Source: Rhodospirillaceae bacterium (lineage in GTDB: Bacteria; Pseudomonadota; Alphaproteobacteria; SP197). From it: DNA of 64,000 nt. Position numbers and translations under genes: made by a program. Below the pieces are notes generated by a model that saw only the letters and a list, made by a program, of their open reading frames with translations, made no database searches and was not told the origin of the DNA. Below, one piece after another: positions 18,608 to 27,984 of the stretch (position 1 is its first letter; every line of letters starts with the position of its first letter). Where the stretch lies: contig PBNE01000013.1 in the NCBI GenBank assembly GCA_002722885.1, forward strand, positions 350,831 through 414,830, in the 5' to 3' direction.

Positions 18608-19138
18608 ATGGCTGCGGCAACTGATCTCCATACCCTCCGTGGCACCGATATCCTGGCCGCGATCAAGCAGAGCGGCATCGAATTTGTCATCTCGGTCCCC
18701 GACATCACCACGAGCGGTGATCTGCTGTGGCCGTTGTCGCGTGATCCCGACCTTCGACATATACGGGTCTGTAAGGAGGATGAGGGCATCGGTATCTGCT
18801 CGGGCCTGTCCTACTGCGGCAGGCGTGGGCTGATGATGATGCAGCAGACCGGCATGTACGACAGTGTCAACGCGATCCGGGCCATCGGCGTGCAGTACGA
18901 GCTTCCGATCTGCATGCTTGTCGGGCTGCAGGGTTCTGACGCCTCGGAGCACCCCAACGAGTCCGACAAACACATCGTTCGTGTCGCCTTGCCCGTCCTT
19001 GAGGCGCTTAGCGTGCGGTACGAGCTCCTGCGCCACAAGAGTGATGTCGAGAAAATCAGACCGGCCATTGATCGCGCCTATGCGGAATCCCGTCCGCTGG
19101 CGCTTGTGGTCGCCACCATGCTCCCGGATACGCCATGA
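18608..19138 (+). CDS. TPP-dependent decarboxylase alpha subunit (ComD-like)
   Basis: A 176-residue protein matching the pyrimidine-binding half of a thiamine-diphosphate enzyme. The catalytic Glu region reads VCKEDEGIGICSGL, and DSVNAIRAIGVQYELPICMLVG is typical of sulfopyruvate or phosphonopyruvate decarboxylase-type enzymes. It overlaps the beta gene by four bases, so the two should form a mixed active site. In archaea the ComD/ComE pair decarboxylates sulfopyruvate; in bacteria related pairs act on sulfonates or phosphonates. The substrate here is unknown, and the neighbours (CrtI-like, GMC) do not decide it. Confidence 0.75.
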   Translation: MAAATDLHTLRGTDILAAIKQSGIEFVISVPDITTSGDLLWPLSRDPDLRHIRVCKEDEGIGICSGLSYCGRRGLMMMQQTGMYDSVNAIRAIGVQYELPICMLVGLQGSDASEHPNESDKHIVRVALPVLEALSVRYELLRHKSDVEKIRPAIDRAYAESRPLALVVATMLPDTP

Positions 19139-19698
19139 AACGAGATGACGTGATCCGCATCCTTGCGCGCCACCATACCGATGAGATTGTGGTGCCGCTC
19201 TATCAGGCAGCGTTTGAATGGATGGAGATCAAGCCATGGCCGCTGACACTCTATGCCTTTGGGGCCATGGGAACCGGGTCATCGCACGGTCTGGGCCTGG
19301 CGCTGGGACGGCCCGACAAGAGGGTGCTGGTGTTTGATGGTGACGGCAGCCTGCTGATGAACCTGGGTAGCCTTGTCACTATCGCCGAGGCCGCGCCGCC
19401 CAACCTGATCCACTTCGTCTTCGAGAACGGGGTCTACGAGGCCAACGGCAGCCTGCCGATACCCGGCCAGGATGTTGTCAGCTTTGCCGGGTTTGCCCGC
19501 AGCGCCGGCATCCCGTCCGTCTATGAGTTCGATAACATCGAGGCCTTCGAGGCTGAAATCGGCGCCATTCTGAAAGAGACGGGGCCTGTGTTCGTCTGTC
19601 TCAAGGTCGAGAAGGGGGGCGATTACCCCTATCGCTGGGACGTGATCCATGGCCCGGAATCGCGCGACGCATTCCGCAAGGCAATGCGAGAAACCTGA
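19135..19698 (+). CDS. TPP-dependent decarboxylase beta subunit (ComE-like)
   Basis: A 187-residue partner of the alpha subunit, carrying the TPP diphosphate/Mg site: GDGSLLMNLGSLVTIA (a G-D-G-S...N motif) followed by FVFENGVYEANG. The early GAMGTGSSHGLGLALG is the usual substrate-side loop. The end YPYRWDVIHGPESRDAFRKAM is typical of small beta subunits. Together with the upstream gene it should form a heteromeric alpha-keto-acid decarboxylase similar to sulfopyruvate decarboxylase. Confidence 0.77.
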   Translation: MKRDDVIRILARHHTDEIVVPLYQAAFEWMEIKPWPLTLYAFGAMGTGSSHGLGLALGRPDKRVLVFDGDGSLLMNLGSLVTIAEAAPPNLIHFVFENGVYEANGSLPIPGQDVVSFAGFARSAGIPSVYEFDNIEAFEAEIGAILKETGPVFVCLKVEKGGDYPYRWDVIHGPESRDAFRKAMRET

Positions 19699-19714
19699 CC
19701 GGTAGGAAACAATC

Positions 19715-21364
19715 ATGGTCGATGAGACATATGACTACATCATCGTAGGATCCGGCGCTGCCGGGGCCGTGCTGGCCTCGCGGCTGACCGAAGATGAGGG
19801 TTCCCGGGTACTGGTCCTGGAAGCAGGCGGCCAGGACGACAGCTTCTTCCGCAAGATTCCGGCCGCGCTGGATTATGCCCTGCTCGATAAAACTTACAAC
19901 TGGGACTACTACACCGATCCCGAGCCCCATATGGACGGGCGACAGGTCTACTGCCCGCGCGGCCGGGTGATCGGCGGGTCGAGCAGCATCAACGGCATGA
20001 TGTACATCCGTGGCCACCCCCTCGACTACGACGGCTGGGCCGGCAACGCGCTGCCGGAGTGGTCCTATGCCCACTGTCTGCCGTACTTCAAGAAGCTCGA
20101 GCACCACGAAGGCGGTGGCGATGACTATCGCGGAGGTGAGGGACCGTTCCGCGTCATGTCGGCCCGGCTTGAGAACCCGCTCGACCGGGCGTTTCTTGAA
20201 GCCGCGCTTCAGGCCGGGTTCCCCTTCACGGAAGACAACAACGGTTTCCAGCATGAGGGCTTCGGACGCACCGACAGCAACATCCACAACGGCGAGCGCT
20301 GGAGTGTGGCCGATGCGTATTTGCGGCCCGCGTCGAAGCGACCGAACCTCAACCTTGTCACACGCGCAATGACCCGGAAGGTGCTGTTCAACGGCAGGCG
20401 CGCTGTAGGTGTGGAGTATGCGGTGGGCGGCAACATCCGCACAGCGCATGCGGAACGCGAAGTGATCCTGTCATGTGGTTCGATCAACACGCCCCAGCTC
20501 CTTCTGTTGTCGGGCGTGGGCGCTGGCGATCACCTGGCCGAACACGACATTGCTGTTGTCGCCGATGTTCCCGGAGTCGGACGCAATCTTCAGGACCATC
20601 TGGACCTGCGCGTTCAGGTGCGGTGCAAACAGCCGGTCAGCGTCTACCCGCAGACCAAGGGCCTGGGGCGGTTGATGGCGGGGATCAAGTGGATCACGAC
20701 CCGCAAGGGTGTGGCATCGACCAATTTGTTCGAGGTGGCGGGCTACGTCCGATCTAATGATCAGGTTACCTATCCCAACCTGCAACTGGGTTTCATGGCC
20801 GTGGCCGCGAGCTATGACGGGGCCAAGAGCTACGAGGGACATGGCTATCAGGCGCATATCGACCTGATGCGACCGACCAGCCGTGGTCGGGTCAAACTAC
20901 GCTCGGCCGATCCGAACCAGTCACCGTCGATCGTGTTCAACTACCTCAGTACGGAGAACGACCGGCAGGAGGTGATCGATGCTCTGCGCATCACCCGTGA
21001 CATCCTGAACCAGGACGCCTTCAAGCCCTATGACGCCGGCGAGATCAGCCCCGGTCCGGATGTCCGCAGCGATGAAGATGTGTTGGCCTGGGCACGGCAG
21101 GAGGGTGAGACAGAGTATCACCCGACAAGCACCTGCACGATGGGGACCGATGACGATGCCGTGGTCGACGGCGAACTCAGGGTTCACGGCCTGGCGGGGC
21201 TGCGTGTGGTCGATGCCTCGATCATGCCCCGGGTGGTGACGGCCAACACCCAGTGCACCACAATCATGATTGCCGAGAAGGCGGCCGATATGATCAGGGG
21301 CCGAGATCCCCTTGAGCCTGAGTATAGGCCGCTCTATGCACCGGAGGCACCGTCTGCTGCCTGA
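19715..21364 (+). CDS. GMC-family FAD oxidoreductase (choline-dehydrogenase-like)
   Basis: A 549-residue GMC enzyme close to the BetA type: VGSGAAGAVLASRLTED, PRGRVIGGSSSINGMMYIRG, the active-site TEYHPTSTCTMGTDDDAVV and the C-terminal VDASIMPRVVTANTQCTTIMIAEKAADMI are all intact. BetA-type enzymes oxidise choline to betaine aldehyde; relatives oxidise other alcohols, so the substrate is not certain. It lies 16 bases behind the decarboxylase beta gene, suggesting that an aldehyde or keto acid made in the same operon is handled together. It converges on the aldo/keto reductase. Confidence 0.85.
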   Translation: MVDETYDYIIVGSGAAGAVLASRLTEDEGSRVLVLEAGGQDDSFFRKIPAALDYALLDKTYNWDYYTDPEPHMDGRQVYCPRGRVIGGSSSINGMMYIRGHPLDYDGWAGNALPEWSYAHCLPYFKKLEHHEGGGDDYRGGEGPFRVMSARLENPLDRAFLEAALQAGFPFTEDNNGFQHEGFGRTDSNIHNGERWSVADAYLRPASKRPNLNLVTRAMTRKVLFNGRRAVGVEYAVGGNIRTAHAEREVILSCGSINTPQLLLLSGVGAGDHLAEHDIAVVADVPGVGRNLQDHLDLRVQVRCKQPVSVYPQTKGLGRLMAGIKWITTRKGVASTNLFEVAGYVRSNDQVTYPNLQLGFMAVAASYDGAKSYEGHGYQAHIDLMRPTSRGRVKLRSADPNQSPSIVFNYLSTENDRQEVIDALRITRDILNQDAFKPYDAGEISPGPDVRSDEDVLAWARQEGETEYHPTSTCTMGTDDDAVVDGELRVHGLAGLRVVDASIMPRVVTANTQCTTIMIAEKAADMIRGRDPLEPEYRPLYAPEAPSAA

Positions 21365-21386
21365 GTCCTCTCAGGACACGGTGGCG

Positions 21387-22373
21387 CTAGCCATGCCGGA
21401 GCTGGGGCAGGCGGCGGGGCTCATAGAGCGTTTCCAACCGGCCGGCCTGATCGTCACTGAGGGTCTGGCCGATGGCCGCGACGGCGGTGTCGATGTGGCT
21501 GGGATCGGTGGCGCCGATCACCGGCGCAGTCAGCCCCGGCTGTTGCAGAACCCACATCAGCCCGACCTGGGCCGGAATGCAGCCGCGCTCTGACGCCATC
21601 GCACCGACGGCTTCGGCAACGGCGAAATCGGATTCGCGGAAATAGAGGTTTTGGGCGAAATCGTCCGACAGGGCGCGTGGGGTGGTGCCCCAGCCCTCGC
21701 GGCGACGGGTGCCGCACAGGAAACCACGGCCCATGGGGCTGTAGGGAATCCAGCCCAGGGACTGGTCGCGTAGCAGGGGAAGCAATTCGCGCTCGTCATC
21801 CCTGAAGATGAGGTTGTAGTGGTTCTGCACCGAAGCGAAGGCCGTTTGACCGCTCCGCTCGGCTGCGTGTTGCGCCTTGGCGAGCTGCCAGGCCGGCATA
21901 TCGGTGATGCCGATGTGACGAACCTTGCCCTCACGCACGACCTCGTCGAGGGCCGCCATCATTTCCTCGATGTCGGCGTCGCGATCCCAGATGTGAGTCT
22001 GATAGAGATCGATGTGATCGATCTGGAGCCGTTTCAGGGAGCCTTCGACGGCGCGCCTGACGTGTTCCCATGAATAGCGCCGGACTGTCTTGTCTTCGGC
22101 CAGAGGCATGCCGAACTTGGTGGCGATGACGACATCATTCCGGTCGAGGTTCTGCTTGATGAAGGTTCCGAGAATCCGTTCGCTCTCGCCCGAGGAATAA
22201 AAGTCGCATGTGTCGAAGGTGTTGATTCCGCAATCGACCGCACGTTTGAGGATGGCGAAACTCTCGTCGTCTTCGAGCACCCATTCACGCCAGCTCTTCG
22301 AGCCAAACCCCATAGCTCCCAGAATCAGACGGGAGACCCAGAGGTCGGTTTGTCCGAGTTGGATTTTCTTCAT
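21387..22373 (-). CDS. Aldo/keto reductase
   Basis: A 328-residue TIM-barrel NADPH-dependent reductase. The tetrad is visible: Asp and Tyr in NTFDTCDFYSSGESERIL, Lys in VVIATKFGMP and His in YQTHIWDRD. The C-terminal PVIGATDPSHIDTAVAAIG binds the cofactor. It probably reduces aldehydes or ketones; the exact substrate is unknown. The ATG at 22373 starts MKKIQLGQTDL, normal for the family, and an upstream in-frame start lacks support. It is divergent from the luciferase-like operon. Confidence 0.85.
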   Translation of the reverse strand: MKKIQLGQTDLWVSRLILGAMGFGSKSWREWVLEDDESFAILKRAVDCGINTFDTCDFYSSGESERILGTFIKQNLDRNDVVIATKFGMPLAEDKTVRRYSWEHVRRAVEGSLKRLQIDHIDLYQTHIWDRDADIEEMMAALDEVVREGKVRHIGITDMPAWQLAKAQHAAERSGQTAFASVQNHYNLIFRDDERELLPLLRDQSLGWIPYSPMGRGFLCGTRRREGWGTTPRALSDDFAQNLYFRESDFAVAEAVGAMASERGCIPAQVGLMWVLQQPGLTAPVIGATDPSHIDTAVAAIGQTLSDDQAGRLETLYEPRRLPQLRHG

Positions 22374-22432
22374 CGTGCGTATCCTTGTCCGGCTTGCCGA
22401 AAGGCCGGAGAGTCTGTGACAATATGGCCGAA

Positions 22433-22451
22433 TCGGCATGGGGTATGCCGA
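22433..22451. promoter_or_regulatory. Inverted repeat between divergent genes
   Basis: Seven-base arms (TCGGCAT / ATGCCGA) around GGGGT lie 22 bases before the ATG of the luciferase-like gene, in the 100-base divergent spacer. The position fits an operator, but no regulator for it is apparent nearby. Confidence 0.3.
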
Positions 22452-22473
22452 GCATCGCCGGAGGCAGACACCG

Positions 22474-23646
22474 ATGCAATTCGGGATCTTTCATATTCCT
22501 CACGATCTCACGGCCGAACGCGACTACCGTGAGGTGGTCGGCGAGATGCGGGAGCTGGCGAAGGCCTGTGATCAGAGCGGGTTCGATGTCTTCTGGATCG
22601 CCGAACACCACTTCAGCGTCTGGGGGCGGGAGCTTTGCCCCAATCCCATCCTTCTGGCGTCCGATGTCGCGGCGCGAACCGAGCGCCTGCGGGTCGGGCT
22701 GGCCGCTGCGATCATCACCTTCTGGCATCCGCTGCGGCTGGCCGAAGACGTCGCCACGCTGGACCATCTGGCCGACGGCCGGCTGGAGGTCGGAGTCGGT
22801 CGCGGGAACTACGGGCTTGAGGCCACCAACCTCAATCCGGCGGCTAACCCGAACAATCCGCAGGAGAACTTCAACGTCTTCAACGAGACCCTGCAGATCC
22901 TGAAAAAGGCGCTTTCGGAGGAGCGGTTCTCGCACAAGGGCGCGCTCTACGAGTTTCCCGCGCCGGGTTTTTCCGCCGATATGGCCCACACGGTGGACGA
23001 CCCGCGTTTTGCCGATCCCGAGACGGGAGAGCTAGTGAAGATCACCACGCTGCCCCACCCTCACCAGAAGCCGCACCCGCCGATGTGGGTCGTGGTGAAT
23101 TCCGATCTCTCGATCCAGCACGCGGCCGAGAACGGCTGCGGTATCATCATGTGGCGGCCGCCCAATGCCACGCTGAAGCAGCGCATCGACCACTACCGTG
23201 AGAGCTGGGCGCGGTCCGGTGACGGCCCGCATGGGCCGCGAACGGCGGTGATGCGCGATACCTTCGTGGCCGACAGCGAGGATCAGGCCCGCGAAATCGC
23301 GGGCGAAGCTGCAATGGGCGCGCTGAACTTTGCCAACTGGCGCGGTCCGTACATCTATCTGAACCCGGGCGAAGAACTCGACGAAGCAACCCAGGCGGCG
23401 CAGACCAAGGAGCTGAGCTTCGATTTCGTGAAAGACCGTTCGCTCCTGTTCGGCTCGCCCGATGATGTCACTGACAAGCTGATCGCGATGCATCGGGAAA
23501 CCGGCATTGATCAGGTGTCGTTCAAGACCGACTGGCCGGGCCTAGAGCACCGCCATGCCCTGCGTTCGGTCGAGCGCCTGCGTGACGACGTGATCCCCCG
23601 GGTGCGGCAGGCCATCGCTGCCGACAAGAGTGTGACGGTGCGCTGA
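22474..23646 (+). CDS. Luciferase-like flavin-dependent monooxygenase
   Basis: A 390-residue LLM-class protein. The N-terminal beta strand MQFGIFHIP, the WIAEHHFS active-site region and the GRLEVGVGRGN loop that binds flavin phosphate are typical of the bacterial luciferase group using FMNH2. GGAGG precedes the ATG at 22474 by nine bases; an upstream start at 22438 has no such signal. It leads an operon with a PhyH-type dioxygenase (17 bases on) and an alpha/beta hydrolase, so the product may be oxidised again and then hydrolysed. The substrate is unknown. Confidence 0.83.
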   Translation: MQFGIFHIPHDLTAERDYREVVGEMRELAKACDQSGFDVFWIAEHHFSVWGRELCPNPILLASDVAARTERLRVGLAAAIITFWHPLRLAEDVATLDHLADGRLEVGVGRGNYGLEATNLNPAANPNNPQENFNVFNETLQILKKALSEERFSHKGALYEFPAPGFSADMAHTVDDPRFADPETGELVKITTLPHPHQKPHPPMWVVVNSDLSIQHAAENGCGIIMWRPPNATLKQRIDHYRESWARSGDGPHGPRTAVMRDTFVADSEDQAREIAGEAAMGALNFANWRGPYIYLNPGEELDEATQAAQTKELSFDFVKDRSLLFGSPDDVTDKLIAMHRETGIDQVSFKTDWPGLEHRHALRSVERLRDDVIPRVRQAIAADKSVTVR

Positions 23647-23663
23647 TCCGGGATGAAGAAGCG

Positions 23664-24479
23664 ATGGTTCACAGCGTGATGATCACGGCTGAACAGAAGG
23701 CGGCCTTTGATGCCGATGGCGCGGTGGTCCTTCGCGGTGTGCTGGATGATCGCTGGATCGCGCGGGGTCGCGATGGGATCGAGCGGTGCCTTCAGGCGAC
23801 GAGCGAGAGCAACGACCCCGATGCCTATTTCAAGCAGCTCCGGGTCTGGGAGCAGGACGACGATCTTGCTGCCCTGTGCCGTGAGACGGCTCTTCCGATG
23901 ATTGCCTCAGCCCTGCTGGGAAGCGACAAGGTCAACCTGCTGTATGACCAGGTGTTTGTGAAGGAAGCGGGCGAGCATGCGCCGACGCCCTGGCACAACG
24001 ATCAGCCCTACTGGCCGGTATCGGGAACCCAGATTCTGACCGTCTGGCTGGCCTTTGATCATGTCACCGCCGAGAACGGTGCACTCGAGTTCGTGCGTGG
24101 TTCGCACCGGGATCGGGCCCGCTATCGGACGTTCCATACCGATGCCGACGGTGGTGTGTCCCAGCTCTATGATGCCGAAGACGCCGATGACTATGAGCCG
24201 CTGCCCGATTTCGACGCCATGCGGTCCGATCTCGATCTGATCAGCTGGGAGATGGAGTCCGGAGACGCCATCGCGTTTCATGCCTTCACCGTCCACCATG
24301 CCCCTGGCAACAGCCGGCTCGACCGCCGCCGCCGGGCCTATGCCGTGCGTATGACCGGCGATGACGTGCGTTACCAAGATGCTGATGTATGGAACCGCTT
24401 CATCAAGAATCCTGATCTCAAGACCGGCGATGCCCTCGACAGTGCGCAGTATCCGGTTTTGCTGGGAGGTGTGCCATGA
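23664..24479 (+). CDS. Phytanoyl-CoA-dioxygenase-family enzyme
   Basis: A 271-residue Fe(II)/2-oxoglutarate dioxygenase of the PhyH family. The metal H-x-D is H111/D113 in PWHNDQPYW; the distal His is in HAFTVHHAPGNSR, with the 2-oxoglutarate-binding Arg nearby. Bacterial PhyH-family proteins hydroxylate many small molecules, including ectoine. The specific substrate here is unknown. It overlaps the downstream hydrolase by four bases, so the two are coupled. Confidence 0.82.
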   Translation: MVHSVMITAEQKAAFDADGAVVLRGVLDDRWIARGRDGIERCLQATSESNDPDAYFKQLRVWEQDDDLAALCRETALPMIASALLGSDKVNLLYDQVFVKEAGEHAPTPWHNDQPYWPVSGTQILTVWLAFDHVTAENGALEFVRGSHRDRARYRTFHTDADGGVSQLYDAEDADDYEPLPDFDAMRSDLDLISWEMESGDAIAFHAFTVHHAPGNSRLDRRRRAYAVRMTGDDVRYQDADVWNRFIKNPDLKTGDALDSAQYPVLLGGVP

Positions 24480-25345
24480 CATCCATCGAGCCCGCCGGAC
24501 GCTACCTCGACGTCGGAGATATCCGCACCTTTGTGATAGAGGAAGGCGACGGTCCGCCGCTGGTGTTGTTGCACGGATCCAGTGCGGCACTCGATGCCCA
24601 TCTGACGTGGTACCGGACCATGCCGGCCTTCGCGCGCCATTTCCGGACCATCGCGCCGGACCTATTGGGTTTCGGACGCACGGCCATGATGCCGGACGGG
24701 CTCTATCGCAACCGGTTGGAACGCACACTGCATGTGATCGATCTGCTGGATGCCTTGGGCGTGAAGGGCGCGACGTTGGTCGGCCATTCCGAAGGTGGTT
24801 TTGTCGCCGCAAAGATTGCGATCGAACGCCCTGACCTTGTCGGCCGCATGGTGATCGTCACGAGCGGAGGCACGGCCCCAGCGATGGACGATGGCCAGGA
24901 TGCGGCATGGCACAAGGCGTCGGCCGCGGCTTACGACTATAAGGCCCAGACACGGGACGAAAAGACCTTCATCGCTTCACGCCGTGAAATGAGTGATCTC
25001 GACTCCACGCTGGAAGCCATCCTGCGCGCCAACTTCCGTCTTGCGGAGGAGACAGGGACCATCGAGCAGTTCCGCAATCTGCCGATCTCCGAGCAGAGCA
25101 TGCGGGACTACACGAAGCTCCAGGAGGAGCACCTCTTTCCCTATTTGGATCGGATCGAGGCACCGGCGCTTCTGATTTGGGCCGCCGATGACGGCACGGT
25201 GCCGGTTGCGCGCGGTGAAGCCCTGATGCGGATGCTGCCGCGGGCTGACCTGCATGTCTTCCAGCATGCCCGTCACATGGTGATGCACGACCGGGCCCAT
25301 GACTTCGCAAGACTGATCATCGACTGGTGCGCCGACAACACCTGA
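24476..25345 (+). CDS. Alpha/beta hydrolase
   Basis: A 289-residue alpha/beta-fold hydrolase. The oxyanion region is LLHGSS, the nucleophile elbow is GHSEGG, the acid is probably the Asp in AADDGTVP and the His is in HARHMVMHD. A lid of about 100 residues separates core strands, as in MhpC-type C-C bond hydrolases or esterases. It is the last gene of the operon beginning at 22474, stopping three bases before the convergent GMC gene. Confidence 0.82.
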   Translation: MTSIEPAGRYLDVGDIRTFVIEEGDGPPLVLLHGSSAALDAHLTWYRTMPAFARHFRTIAPDLLGFGRTAMMPDGLYRNRLERTLHVIDLLDALGVKGATLVGHSEGGFVAAKIAIERPDLVGRMVIVTSGGTAPAMDDGQDAAWHKASAAAYDYKAQTRDEKTFIASRREMSDLDSTLEAILRANFRLAEETGTIEQFRNLPISEQSMRDYTKLQEEHLFPYLDRIEAPALLIWAADDGTVPVARGEALMRMLPRADLHVFQHARHMVMHDRAHDFARLIIDWCADNT

Positions 25346-25348
25346 CAG

Positions 25349-27022
25349 CTAGAGGCTTCGTGCGGGGTCAGCGGGCCGCTGGCGCGCTTCCCAGTGTTCG
25401 GCGAGGCCGACATCGACCTGGGCGCGCGGCTCGCTGCGGCCGCGGATCATGTCTGACACCTTCTCGCCGATCATGATGGTCGGCGCATTGGTGTTGCCGC
25501 TGGTGATCGCAGGCATCACGGACGCATCGGCCACCCGCAGGCCTTCAACACCGCGAACACGGCATTCCGAATCCAGCACGGCGCCGTCGTCGCTGCCCAT
25601 GCGACAGGTGCCGCTGGCATGGAAGTTGGTGGTTGCCGTTTCGCGAATGAAGGCATCGATCTCATCAACGCTCCGGACATCGTCGCCCGGCATGAGCTCC
25701 CGCCCGCGGTAGCCGTCAAAGGCGGGTTGGCTAAAGACCTCGCGGGTCAGGTTGAACGATGCGCGCATGTCCTCCCAGTCCTCGTCACAGGCGAGATAGT
25801 TGAACCGGATCTTCGGCGCGTCGGAGGGACGGGACGAGGTGAGCGTGATCGACCCCCGGCTTTTCGGGCGCAGTGGTCCGATGTGGGCGGAATAGGCGTG
25901 CTGAACCGGCGCCAGGCTCATGTCTTCAAGGAATGCCGCGGGCACGAAATCGATCTGAACATCGGGCCAGGCGATGCCCGAGCGGCTGCGCATGAAGCCA
26001 TAGGCTTCGCCCTGGGTTCGGGCGGCCACTCCGGACTTGAAGAGAAGCCACTGCAGGCCCGTGAGCCAGCGCCGGGGCGGGCGCATGTGATGCTGCACAC
26101 TGACAGGCTTCAGGCACTCCCATTGGAGGTAGAGGCAGAGATGGTCCATCAGGTTGGCACCGACGCCGGGGCTTTCATGGATCACCTCGATCCCGTGCTC
26201 GGCAAGGTGGCCGCCCGGACCGATGCCCGAGAGCATGAGAAGCTGGGGGCTGTTGATTGCACCACCGCTCAGGATGACCTCGCCCGTGCAGTGTGCCTCG
26301 TGCACGGATCCGCCGCGTTCGTAGGCGACACCGACGGCACGGCCGTTTTCGATCAGGACGCGTTGGACGGCGGCCTGTGTTCTGACCTCAAGATTGGATC
26401 GTGATCTGATGGGATCGAGGAAGCTCTGGGCCGTGTTGGCGCGGCGGCCCTTCCAGACGGTGCTGTCGGCCTCTCCGAAGCCTTCCTGCATGCGGCCGTT
26501 GATCCGCCTGTTGTGCGGATACCCGGCTTCCGTACCCGCCGTGATGAAGGCATCGAAAAGCGGCGAGTCTTTTCCGCCCCGTTGGACGCCCAGGGGGCCG
26601 CTGCCGCCGCGATAGTCGTCGGCGCCGCCGTCATAGGTCTCGGCGCGGCGGAAGTAGGGCAGGACATCGGCATAGGCCCAGCCTTCGGCCCCGGCTTCGG
26701 CCCAGCCGTCGTAGTCGCCCGGGTTGCCGCGGGTGTACATCATGGCGTTGATTGAGGACGACCCGCCCAAAACCTTGCCGCGCTGCTGCCACATGCGCCT
26801 GTTGTTGAGCTGCGGTTCCGGTTCACTCTCGTAGGGCCACACAACCTTGGGATCGTTGACCACATAGATGAAACCGGCGGGCAGGTTGACGTAGAGACGG
26901 TCGTGGTCACCGCCGGCCTCCAGCAGAAGCACACGCGTTGAGGGGTCTTCGCTGAGTCGGTTCGCCAAAACGCAACCCGCTGAACCCGCTCCGACGATGA
27001 TCTGGTCGAACAGCTCCGCCAT
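25349..27022 (-). CDS. GMC-family FAD oxidoreductase
   Basis: A 557-residue GMC enzyme: VGAGSAGCVLANRLSEDP, QRGKVLGGSSSINAMMYTRG, the active-site NFHASGTCRMGSDDGAV and the C-terminal VADASVMPAITSGNTNAPTIMIGEK. The last two motifs make it choline-dehydrogenase-like. The start at 27022 begins MAELFDQIIVG just before the FAD loop; an in-frame start at 27289 lies inside the divergent gene and is unlikely. The spacer to the divergent dioxygenase is only 71 bases, so both may share control. Confidence 0.85.
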   Translation of the reverse strand: MAELFDQIIVGAGSAGCVLANRLSEDPSTRVLLLEAGGDHDRLYVNLPAGFIYVVNDPKVVWPYESEPEPQLNNRRMWQQRGKVLGGSSSINAMMYTRGNPGDYDGWAEAGAEGWAYADVLPYFRRAETYDGGADDYRGGSGPLGVQRGGKDSPLFDAFITAGTEAGYPHNRRINGRMQEGFGEADSTVWKGRRANTAQSFLDPIRSRSNLEVRTQAAVQRVLIENGRAVGVAYERGGSVHEAHCTGEVILSGGAINSPQLLMLSGIGPGGHLAEHGIEVIHESPGVGANLMDHLCLYLQWECLKPVSVQHHMRPPRRWLTGLQWLLFKSGVAARTQGEAYGFMRSRSGIAWPDVQIDFVPAAFLEDMSLAPVQHAYSAHIGPLRPKSRGSITLTSSRPSDAPKIRFNYLACDEDWEDMRASFNLTREVFSQPAFDGYRGRELMPGDDVRSVDEIDAFIRETATTNFHASGTCRMGSDDGAVLDSECRVRGVEGLRVADASVMPAITSGNTNAPTIMIGEKVSDMIRGRSEPRAQVDVGLAEHWEARQRPADPARSL

Positions 27023-27093
27023 GTCTGGTGCCTTTCTTCCCGTCTGCCGCGATTCGTAGTCTAATAGAGTTGGTTGCAACGGGGAGTCGTTCC

Positions 27094-27984
27094 ATGAATC
27101 GTGGGCTTCGACGTCCGATTTCGTCCGAAGAGATCGAGACCTTTCGCAGGGACGGTGTGGTGTGCCTGCGCGATATGTTTGACCAGGAGTGGTGCGACAG
27201 TCTACGCGAATCGGCGAACACGATTCCGGGTAACTACAGTGGCCGGTCCTTCCTCTGGCCTTTCTTCGAGCCGTTCCGGGAGCTGGCATTCGATTCGCCG
27301 GCCGGTGAGATTGCGGCCACGCTGATGGGGTCTGAAACCATCGGCCTTATGCTCGATCTCTGCTTTATCAAGGATCCCAACAGCAAGAGCCTGACGCCCT
27401 GGCACCACGATCAGCCCTACTACCAGATGCAGGGAAACCAGGTGTGCGGCATGTGGATCGGACTCGACCATTGCGACGCTGCGAACGGCGCGGTCGAGTG
27501 GATCAAGGGGTCCCATATGTGGAACCGCATGTTCGAACCGGACCCGTTCGACGGCTCCGGCCAGTTCGAGGTGGTTCATGACGGCCGTGAGCGGGTTCTC
27601 AACATCGACGCTGAACGTGACAAGTACGACATTGTCATGTTCGAGACCGAGCCCGGCGATTGCATTGTCGACTACGCCACAGTGCTGCACAGCGCCGGTG
27701 ACAATACGACGGACACACCGCGTCGTGCCGTGACCTATGCCCTGTTCGGTGGTGACGCTCGGTTTCAGGAGATTCCGCCCAGCCGGGGCGTTGAGGATAC
27801 CCGTGATCTCGGCCTTGCCACCGGCGATGTCATTCCGGCCGATCACGAACTGGCTCCGCAGATCTGGCCCAAGCAGCCCCGCGGGAGCTGGCCGGAGCCC
27901 AAGACATGGTCGTACACGGACGGCACCGAGGGTGATTTTGTGGCAATTCAGCCCGATGCGTTGGAGCAGGCCGGCGCGGACTAG
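27094..27984 (+). CDS. Phytanoyl-CoA-dioxygenase-family enzyme
   Basis: A 296-residue PhyH-family Fe(II)/2-oxoglutarate dioxygenase. The metal pair is H104-x-D106 in TPWHHDQPYY and the distal His is in YATVLHSAGDN, with Arg in PRRAVTY. GGGGAG eight bases upstream supports the ATG at 27094 over an in-frame one at 27028. The last codons and stop lie in the first copy of a 21-base tandem duplication. It is divergent from a GMC enzyme, suggesting joint oxidation of one substrate; the substrate is unknown. Confidence 0.82.
   Translation: MNRGLRRPISSEEIETFRRDGVVCLRDMFDQEWCDSLRESANTIPGNYSGRSFLWPFFEPFRELAFDSPAGEIAATLMGSETIGLMLDLCFIKDPNSKSLTPWHHDQPYYQMQGNQVCGMWIGLDHCDAANGAVEWIKGSHMWNRMFEPDPFDGSGQFEVVHDGRERVLNIDAERDKYDIVMFETEPGDCIVDYATVLHSAGDNTTDTPRRAVTYALFGGDARFQEIPPSRGVEDTRDLGLATGDVIPADHELAPQIWPKQPRGSWPEPKTWSYTDGTEGDFVAIQPDALEQAGAD

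Noticed and set aside
14073-27022. Calling any of the three GMC enzymes betA outright
   Set aside because: The GMC family is broad, no betB is present in the window, and substrate cannot be told from the motifs seen.
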